64,000 bases of DNA from Knufia peltigerae (taxonomy: Eukaryota; Ascomycota; Eurotiomycetes; Chaetothyriales; Trichomeriaceae): assembly GCA_030247855.1 (NCBI GenBank), contig JAPDRN010000012.1, forward strand, positions 248,001 through 312,000, given 5' to 3'. Of this stretch, positions 56,282 through 64,000 are shown piece after piece. Under the pieces are notes generated by a model. It worked only from the letters and a program-made list of their open reading frames with translations. It did no database searches and was not told the DNA's origin. Every line of letters starts with the position of its first letter. The stretch's first letter is position 1. A program made the translations under genes and the position numbers.

Positions 56282-58029
56282 TCAGCCTCGTGGGGCCGGG
56301 ATACCCATGTTCAGGTACACGGCCTTTGTCTCGGTATAATTCTCCAGGGCCGCCTCACCACATTCTCGACCCAGGCCGCTCTCCTTGTAACCACCGAATG
56401 GAATGGACCAGTGGACAAAGTTGTACATGTTCACCCACGTTGTGCCCGCCTTGAGGGCGTTCGTCACCCTGACGGCGCGCTCATAGTCCTTGGTGTGTAC
56501 CGCAGCGGCGAGACCATAGTGTGTGTCGTTGGCGTGCTTGATGACCTCGGCTTCGTCGGAGAACTTGCTGATGGCCACCACGGGACCAAAGATCTCCTCG
56601 CGCATGATCTTCATCTCGGGCTTGCAGTCAGTGAAGATGGTGGGCTCAATGTAGTAGCCACCACCGGGTTTCTCGATGGCGGATCCTCCCAGGGACACAG
56701 TGGCCCCTTCTTGCTTGCCGGACTCGATGTAACCCAGAATCTTGTCGTATTGCATCTTGCTGTTCTGCGGTCCTTGGTCCGTGGTCGAGTCGAATGGATC
56801 GCCAACTTGGATGCTCTTCATCCGCTTGGTGTATGCCTCCAAGAATTTGTCGTACACGTCTTCGTGAACATAGATACGAGTGCCGGCATGGCAGGTTTGG
56901 CCGAAGTTCATGTTGATGCCCCACGCTGACCATTCCACGGCCTTCTCGAGATCGGCATCCGGGAAGATTATATTCTATTTGATATTGTGTTAGAGAAATG
57001 GAAACGTGGAAGTTTCTCAAGGATTTCTCCTTTCGCAATCAACTTACCGGAGATTTCCCTCCCAATTCAAGAGTGACCTTTTTCAAGTTCGACTCGGAAG
57101 AAGCTTTCAGGATGGCTCTGCCGGTGGTGGTCGAGCCAGTAAAGGCCAATTTATCGACATCCATGTGATTCGCGATGGCATTGCCGGCCGTCTTGCCGTA
57201 ACCAGAGATCAAGTTCACGACTCCCTTGGGGAAGCCAGCTTGCTGAATGTACTCGCAAGCCTTGAGCGCCGAGAGGGGTGTAGCTTCAGCAGACTTGATC
57301 ACCACGGTGTTTCCGGTGGCCAAAGCGGGAGCAATCTTCCTTTTGAAATTGTCAGCGACATGACCTCGAGTAGAAATGGGATTCAACGTACCAGATGAAC
57401 ATGAGCAAAGGAAAGTTCCAAGGAATGATTTGTCCACAAACGCCGACCGGCTCTCTTCGTGTGTAGGCGAATGCACCTGGAATGTTGAAAGAAGTCAGAC
57501 CCAATACCTTGTCCGCCCAGCCGCCGTAATAGCGCAAAGTCCCGATGGATCCGGGCACATCGAGCGCTGACGCCTGTCGAAAGGTCTTTCCAGTGTCGGC
57601 ACACTCAATGCTGGTGATTTCCTCCAGGTTGGCTTCCAGGATGTTGGCCAGTCGGTTCAAGAGTTGGCCTCGATGAGCCGGATCCGAGAATGACCACGAG
57701 CCCTCTTCAAACGTCTCTCGGGCAACCTTCACGGCCAGGTCGACGTCCTCAGACCTCCCTTCTTGGACTCGGACAAGCTCCTTGCCGGTAGATGGATCTT
57801 CGACGGGCATGGTAGACCCCGACTGGGACGCCACGAATTCCCCATTGATAAACAGCCCTGTTGGTATTGAACACTTCTTTCCATTGATGTTGAGGTCGGC
57901 TCGAGGAGCCACGGCTGCCAGTACTCGCGATGAGGAGAAATCTCGTCTGATTTTTATTGTTGATTGTGCGAACGATGTTGTTTGGTGGCGAGTCGCCGAA
58001 GCAGCTCGACCAAGGTACGTCCTCAACAT
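56282..58029 (-). CDS. Mitochondrial NAD(P)-dependent aldehyde dehydrogenase
   Basis: Exons 58029-57392, 57339-57048, 56974-56282 give 540 aa. The first about 40 residues are basic and Ser/Thr-rich (MLRTYLGRAASATRHQ, IKIRRDFSSSR), a likely mitochondrial presequence. The class 1/2 ALDH signatures are intact: IIPWNFPLLMFIWKIAPALATGN over intron 1, FTGSTTTGR, LELGGKSP with Glu304, FGQTCHAGTR with Cys338, and EEIFGPV. The GQTC sequence here contrasts with the substituted GRAA in the ALDH-like protein at 26728. It would oxidise an aldehyde made by neighbouring enzymes to its acid; the substrate is not readable. Divergent from the SDR gene. Confidence 0.94.
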
Positions 58030-59081
58030 AGCTACTGCTGCCGGGGTGGTTCTCCTTTAGTCAAGAGAAGAAAGAAGAATTCGTCCGCCAACTTTTTCAA
58101 CTCAGAGACAAATTAGCTTGTTGTTCATTAATTATTCGTTCGAGACTCCCTTGTTGACGGTAACACTCGGTCAGAGATGTGGTGCAGATCACTTTCTGCT
58201 GGTTCTCCACTCTCGGACCTTAGGTACTGCAGGGACCGTGATTTCTGCTATAGTCATCGCGGTCCGCATCGGTCGGGATTTCATAACGGATGAAGCCGAT
58301 TCCTTGTCATTCACCGACTTGTGTCGGCCACACTGGATAGTGGCATGATAGATTTGAACTACGGCCTCTGGCCATTAGCAGTTAACTACAGGGGTGGTTG
58401 GGCAAGGTTAGATACTCCAAGGAGGGCGAAAGTGATGCATCTGGGGGAACGGCTTGCTTGACGCATTGACGAGCAGCATTTCTGAGTACTTCTTATATTA
58501 TGTCCTCAAAAGCTGACCTCTATGAAGCAGAGTACCAGGGTTGCAAGCACCAGAACCCTGGACAAATACCACTATGTTGTTGTTCGCGATCTTCTTGGGA
58601 GAGACTATGCGTAGTGACACCTGCTTGCCTTACCCCTACCAAAACCCGGAATAGATGGCCTATGTTTCTTCTAGCCTGACCCTGATGGCTGTGTATACAA
58701 GATTCCTGAGGCTACGCATGATATTGGCAACTATTATCCTTTGACTACAATAATAGTAGAATGCAGATATTCTGATCTTGTGTAGCTCTAAATCTCTGGA
58801 GCCATAGCAACGGCAAACAGACTCCTCAGTGGACAAGATGCTTGACACGCACGCGCACAAATCTCTGTGTACCTTGATCACATTGTAAATTAGCCATTGA
58901 GCGATTGACTTGACATCAACAACACAATGTAGAATTTGCTCGGACCGCATCAGACCGGACCCACTGGCAGCCTGGATCTCCCTTCCGTGAGTGGATCCAA
59001 ACATGACATGTATCATGCATACAAAAATAAGGGGAGACACCTCTGTACGTTGCATAAGACCAGTACCAAGTATCCTGAACA
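58030..59081. promoter_or_regulatory. Divergent region ALDH / SDR
   Basis: 1.05 kb between opposite starts. No protein-like frame and no CCGCGG element seen. Confidence 0.45.
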
Positions 59082-60041
59082 ATGGCGGCAATGGCTAGAA
59101 TAGCAGTAGGAAACAGGCTCGCCGGAAAAGTAGCCATCGTGACGGGTGAGTTTTGGAGTCTTGGACCCTAAATTCCTAAGTTGACACGAGAGTTCAGGTG
59201 CTTCTTCTGGATATGGAGCAGGCATCGCTAGAGCTTTCGCTGCTCAAGGAGCGAAGGTCATGATCGCGGACCTCAACGAGGACGCTGGCAAGAAAGTGAT
59301 CCAGGACTATCCAGGAAGTCTGCAATTCCACAGAACAGACGTCAGCAAGGACGACAACTGGAAGTCTCTCGTGGAAGCAACGAAAGCCTCGTTCGGTGGT
59401 CGAATAGACTGCCTGGTCAACAATGCCGGTACAACTCATGCCAATCAGGTTCGTGTTCTTCTCATATCCACATGTTGGTCGTCGCCATCGTTGACAAGAT
59501 TTATAGCCGTCACTCTCGGTAACGGAGGCAGATTTCGACAAATGCTTCAATGTCAATGTGAAAGGCGTCTACTTCGGTGTCAAGCACGTACTGCCAGTAT
59601 TGCTTGAACAAAACTCTGGTGGCTCCATCGTCAATGTGGCTTCCGTGGGTGCAACAAGACCGAGACCAGGCTTGGTGTGGTACAACAGCTCAAAAGGAGC
59701 AGTAACTAATGTATGTAATTCCTCTCCTCCTCCTAGCCTATTGTACCTTTTTGCTAAGAGATGGGATCTTACAGGTCACAAAAGGATTAGCAGCGGAGTT
59801 TGGGCCCCAGAAGATAAGGGTCAACTCGGTTTGCCCCTTACTTGGTGCCACTGGCTTGTTCGAACAGTTCAGCGGAGTCCCCAATACGCCGGAGAACCAG
59901 AAGAAGTTCTTGTCCAACGTGCCACTAGGCCGTCTTGCAGAAGCAGGAGACGTTGCAAATGCATGTGTATTCTTTGCCTCTGACGAGTCAGAGTTTATCA
60001 CCGGCGTAAATCTAGAAGTGGACGGAGGAAGACACATATAG
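59082..60041 (+). CDS. Short-chain dehydrogenase/reductase (classical SDR)
   Basis: NAD(P)(H)-dependent oxidoreductase for an alcohol/carbonyl substrate. Exons 59082-59145, 59198-59448, 59507-59710, 59775-60041 give 261 aa. The cofactor motif TGASSGYGAGIA is joined over intron 1. CLVNNAG is the structural motif, and the catalytic residues are in the serine-containing VNVASVGATRPRPG and YNSSK (Tyr-x-x-x-Lys). The Asp in MIADLNEDAG after the second strand suggests NAD(H) preference. The C-terminus EVDGGRHI is typical. Overall similarity is to FabG-like/cyclopentanol-type dehydrogenases. In this cluster it could reduce or oxidise the ketone or hydroxy acid released by the DGD-like enzyme (inference). 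Confidence 0.92.
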
Positions 60042-60408
60042 AATTAGGGTCTTTCAACCAAAAGCGAATTACTATTTGATAGATAAATGATCATGTAACA
60101 GTCTGGAATCTTTGCGACATCTTACAGACCAACAACATTGGAGCCGGATATTCATATCGATACTGCTGAACAAAGCACAAGGCTTAGGCGCCGCCAGAAC
60201 GTAATCTCCTGAGAAGCGTCGCGGTCCGATCAAGCCGCACTAGATGGATGCAAGGCGGGTCGATTCAATCCAGCCCGAAATCAGCCGACATCACGAAGCA
60301 TTCTATCAAGCAAATACTATATTTATGAGCTCGACTGGGTCAAAGAAACCTCCCTCGACAAACAAGTTAGTGTAGAAAACACGCCATTCAAGAGGATTGA
60401 GTCTTGCA
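60042..60408. other. Intergenic region between SDR and SSADH-like genes
   Basis: 367 bp containing the SDR 3' flank and the SSADH-like promoter. A TTAGGC word at 60184-60189 and an AT-rich TATTTATGA stretch about 80 bp before the ATG. No gene seen. Confidence 0.4.
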
Positions 60409-62296
60409 ATGCGATCACGAACTCAGTTCTGGGGCAAGGTCCTCCAGTACCGCGGAGACAAGCACCCAATCTTTGCTAAATCACGGTCTGTTACGTGGAG
60501 AACCAGTCAACGATGCTTTTCATCAAAGGTAATCGAGAACAAGGCAATGGTGTATCTATCGTTCTTGCTAACAGAGCTCAGGCCAGGACGACTCTGGAAA
60601 AGCTGCCATTGTTCACGGAAAAGGCTTACATTAATGGCAAATGGACGGAGGCCACATCGAGAAAATCATTTGATGTCTTTGGTTCGTTGAATTTCGAGAA
60701 ATGTTGGACGACAGTGACTGACTAGGGGCAGATAAGTACTCTCATGAGAAGATCGGTTCATGTCCTGAAATGTCAGTATATCCAGTTAGACCATATGTGA
60801 CATCTGACACCCAAAATAGGGACGAAGAAGATGTGGTCTCGGCAATATCTTCAGCGCAGCGTGCTTTCAAGTCTTTTCAGCACACTCATCCAAAGGCTCG
60901 AGCGAAGCTTCTTCGCAAGTGGTACAACCTGATGATGCAATATCGGAATGAACTTGCCACGATACTCATGTACGAGAACGGACGGCCTCTGTCTGGTGCA
61001 CTACAAGAGATCGACTACGCGGCAGCATTCTTGGATTGGTTCGCCGGCGAGGCTGAGAGATCGTACGGCTATTCAGCGCAGGGCTCGATCCCCGGGAATA
61101 GGTTCGTCACTGTTGCCCAGCCGGTGGGTGTGGTCGGCATATTGACACCTTGGAACTTTCCTTCTGCCATGATAACTCGCAAGATAGCGGGAGCGATCGC
61201 TGCCGGATGTTCAGTGGTGATCAAACCAGCGGCTGAAACTCCGTACTCGGCTCTGGCATTGGCGAAATTGGCCGAACAGGCAGGCTTGCCTGAGGGTGTC
61301 ATGAACATTGTGACCACGAACAAGAATGTCTCCTCCGTGGGCAAGGTCATGACCACGCATGATGACGTCAAGAAGATATCGTTTACTGGCTCTACTGGGG
61401 TAGGAAAACTGTTGATGCAGCAAGCCAGTTCCACATTGAAGAAGTGCTCGTTCGAACTTGGTGGCAATGCACCTTACATCGGTGAGAGCGACCTGCAGAA
61501 AATCACCCTTTATCAAAGTATAGGGATTTTTGCTAACATCCTAATGTGTTTCTGAGTGTTCGATGACGCGGACCTGTCATTGGTGATGCAAGGCTTGCTT
61601 GCAGGCAAGTTTCGAGGATCTGGGCAAACCTGCGTCTCACCGAACAGGATCTACGTCCAAGCCGGCATCTATGACAAGTTCATCGATACTTTCAAAAAGG
61701 AAACCCAAGCTCAAATACGACCTGGACCTCTGGAGAATGCGGATACCACCCTGGGCTGTCTGATCACACCCAAAGCCGTATCCAAACTCACCAACTTGGT
61801 TGCGGATGCCCAATCCAAAGGAGCAAAGGTCGTCCTGGGTGGAGAGAGAGCACCGGATGCGGCAGAAACCTTCTACCCGGCCACCATTCTGAAGGACATG
61901 ACGTCCAATATGGAAGCTAGTAACACCGAGCTTTTTGGGCCTGTAGCGACCATCTATAGGTTTGAAGCAGAGGCGGAGGTCATCGAGGCAGCCAATCGTT
62001 CTCCAGTCGGTCTGGCAGGATATGTCTATACACAAGACGTTGCGCGTGCGTGGAGGACGGCCGAGGCGCTAGAAGGTAAGTCAAACACCGTTTAAGAGAG
62101 GAAAAGAAAGCTAAGAACGATATCAGTCGGTATGACGGGGATCAACACGGGCATAGTCTCAGATCCCTACGCCCCGTTCGGAGGAATCAAGCAGTCTGGG
62201 TTTGGCCGTGAAGGAGGACGACATGGGATTGAAGAGTTCCAAATTCAAAAGACCATCACGATGGGTGGTCTGGGAATGCCTTTGACACCATTGTAA
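60409..62296 (+). CDS. Succinate-semialdehyde dehydrogenase-like mitochondrial ALDH
   Basis: Oxidises succinate semialdehyde (or a related semialdehyde) to the acid, the last step of the GABA shunt in the named family. Exons 60409-60528, 60582-60681, 60732-60771, 60820-61481, 61557-62075, 62127-62296 give 536 aa. Exon 1 encodes a basic presequence (MRSRTQFWGKVLQYR, TSQRCFSSK). Exons 2 and 3 are short, and joining them rebuilds the family N-terminus with INGKWTEA, EKIGSCPEM and EDVVSAISSAQ. The active-site residues are Glu299 (FELGGNAP) and Cys333 (SGQTCVSPNRIYV), and the C-terminal GGIKQSGFGREGG is intact. Next to the succinyl-CoA ligase fusion, it ties the cluster to succinate formation. Confidence 0.93.
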
Positions 62297-63478
62297 TAGC
62301 ATGTTTGTCATGGTAATGTACGCGCACAATATCTTGAGGTCAGACTAGCTAGGATTTGGCGACAGTGTGCTCGAATACTCGGAAGATACCATTGTACAAA
62401 ACCCTGAGTTGAAAGGCCATCAATTTAACCAGTGATGGTTCGAAGGTGGAGGGTCTTGGAAGGATGTCCCTCATAGCCAGTGATTCGTGATAAGAGGGCC
62501 CCTTGTGACGCGCGTAGCTAAGATATTAAGTAACGTGGCTTACACTGATGCAGTGGGTTTGAAATTCGGATGTATTCTTCCTCTTCCCGCCATGTCCTTT
62601 CTGCATCTCTTTTGCTATCTTGACAAGGAGATGACGCCCTCGCTGATGAGACATGGGTGTCCAAACTCGCTCTTTGAATTATTGTGATCAAGAGACCGTC
62701 ATCGACGATGACTACGATCAGCTTCACTACATCTGGACAGAACAATAGTACTTGGTGGGTGAACACGGTCCGATGAACCGTTAGGGCGATCCACAAAGTG
62801 ACTTGGCGGCCGTGTCTAACGGTCCGGGGACCGACTGCGTAGAACTTTTCACCTTGATGCCCGAGTTTTCCACGAGCCTTCAAGGCAGTGGCCTGAAATT
62901 TACTGTGCCTCGCAGTCGAGCGCACGCACCTGTCTGTGTCATCTGCGGTAACAGACTCTGAATACAATGTGCAGAAGCATGTCCTGCTACCCCATTGGGG
63001 GGCCACAAACAAGGCATTCGCTGCGCTCTGCTACGTAGCGATGAAGATCTTTTTGACATATTGCAACTATTCCCCGAATATGTGGGTGCTCGGACCATCT
63101 TGTCGGGACGACCTGCACACGACAGTCAACGAAAGATCTTGACCCATGGGGTGACAACATTGTAGTAGGGCCCACAACAAGCTTTAGCACCTGCGTTCTC
63201 GGTCGACAGGAGACCTAATCCGTACTATTCTGTGTAGTTGCTCGTGACCGAATCCGATGTCGGTCTCCACTCGTCACACCAACAAGGCACCACCTCCGAA
63301 GGACACAATGTACCCCAGAAGCCTAGTGATCGTGATGAGGACATTGGGCCCCATATCAGCGGGGAATAATCCCCTCCATGGAGACACCAAGTGCAAAGAG
63401 AGGGCAGAAGTTCTCAAGGGAAGCAGAAGGAGAAAACTTGTACTTCTTTCCTCACCTAGAATTTTCTCTCCACCAGCA
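62297..63478. other. 1.2-kb intergenic region upstream of truncated Zn2Cys6 factor
   Basis: No protein-like frame beyond short chance ORFs and no repeat of note. Contains the promoter of the regulator that runs off the right edge. Confidence 0.45.
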
Positions 63479-64000
63479 ATGTCCGACACTATGGAAACAC
63501 ACCGAATTCAACGCGTTCGACAAGCCTGTCACAATTGTCGGTAAGAGGCACCCCCCAATGTTGCGAGGTCCCTTTGATTCAAAAGTCCATTGAAAATGCA
63601 GAATTGCGCCTGATGCTAATAGGTGTTCTAGACGCAAGAAAGTGCGCTGTTCAGGAACGAAGCCGACTTGTTCTTTATGTCGTCGCTTATCCCAGTCCTG
63701 CGTGTACATAGCCCCGGAGAGTGAACAAAGGAGCAAATCTCGCGGAACTTCGTCTGATGAGTTTCTTTCGTGGGATATGGGTGGAAGGCAACCTGAAGTG
63801 GGTGATCCCAAGCCTTCCGAGACGAATGTAGTGGGTTTTCAGGCAGCTTCTTACACGTTGCAGGACGATCTTCGCACCATGCTCGAGGGCATTGAGAGTA
63901 AATTAGCAGCTATGGCAGGGTCAATATCTCGGTGAGTACCAGCCATCATCAAGCACAAGTGGTCTACTAACAGAGAAGTCTGGCGGCCACCGTGGAAACT
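63479..64000 (+). CDS. Zn2Cys6 transcription factor, N-terminal part
   Basis: Cut by the right window edge. Exons 63479-63540 and 63632-63931 are clear, and a further exon begins after a CAG near 63972. The zinc-cluster residues are C17, C20, C27, C34, C37, C44, with the motif split by intron 1 between the second and third Cys (CHNCR | RKKVRC). A helix-like stretch (LRTMLEGIESKLAAMAGSI) follows, as in factor linkers. It is the only regulator inside the permease-DGD-ligase-ALDH cluster, so it is the first candidate for controlling that cluster and for recognising the CCGCGG elements. This is inference. Confidence 0.88.

Noticed and set aside
62520..63190. Small frames on both strands before the right-edge regulator
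   Set aside because: Each is short, without splice support or motif, and overlapping on opposite strands.

Overview
This is nuclear DNA of a filamentous ascomycete (Pezizomycotina). The evidence is short GT-AG introns of about 50-120 bp in most genes, fungal-only families (zinc-cluster regulators, TRI12-type MFS, fungal Rad9, Sam50 and Yip1), and strong ATG contexts. The mix of core genes with aromatic-degradation genes would fit a black-yeast-like member of Eurotiomycetes (Chaetothyriales), but that placement is inference. I rebuilt 31 gene models by joining exons. Reading phases close at every junction given, and the 29 complete models have lengths divisible by three. The other two are cut by the window ends.

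Region A (1-18006) is ordinary core genome: ISA2 (5' part), kynureninase, an F-box/LRR protein, the checkpoint clamp subunit Rad9, an RCC1-repeat protein, an intracellular GH3 beta-glucosidase with PA14 domain, Yip1, Sam50 and a zinc aryl-alcohol-type dehydrogenase.

Region B (19006-48876) looks like an accessory catabolic or specialised-metabolism cluster with no PKS, NRPS or terpene backbone enzyme. It holds a TRI12-type MFS transporter, a P450, a cupin protein, a LigB/DODA-type extradiol dioxygenase, a tail-anchored ALDH-like protein without catalytic Cys and Glu, a small membrane-protein candidate, a CocE/S15 hydrolase and two FAD aromatic hydroxylases (phenol-hydroxylase-like and salicylate-hydroxylase-like). 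Four regulators accompany them: one with two C2H2 fingers plus Zn2Cys6, one with no visible DNA-binding domain, and two Zn2Cys6. The set reads as hydroxylate, cleave the ring (meta/extradiol), hydrolyse or oxidise, and export or import. The substrate is unknown.

Region C (48924-64000) looks like an amino-acid catabolic cluster. An amino acid permease is divergent from a 2,2-dialkylglycine-decarboxylase-like PLP enzyme, and their shared promoter carries three CCGCGG elements. Next come a single-polypeptide fusion of succinyl-CoA ligase beta and alpha subunits, a mitochondrial ALDH, an SDR, a mitochondrial succinate-semialdehyde-dehydrogenase-like ALDH and a truncated Zn2Cys6 regulator. Together they suggest uptake and transamination/decarboxylation of an alpha,alpha-dialkyl or GABA-like amino acid, with the carbon entering the TCA cycle through succinate.

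The most notable items are the fused succinyl-CoA ligase, the DGD-centred cluster with its CCGCGG promoter, the backbone-less extradiol cluster, and the catalytically dead tail-anchored ALDH homologue, whose gene also uses a GC-AG intron. I saw no rRNA, tRNA, CRISPR or intact transposon.
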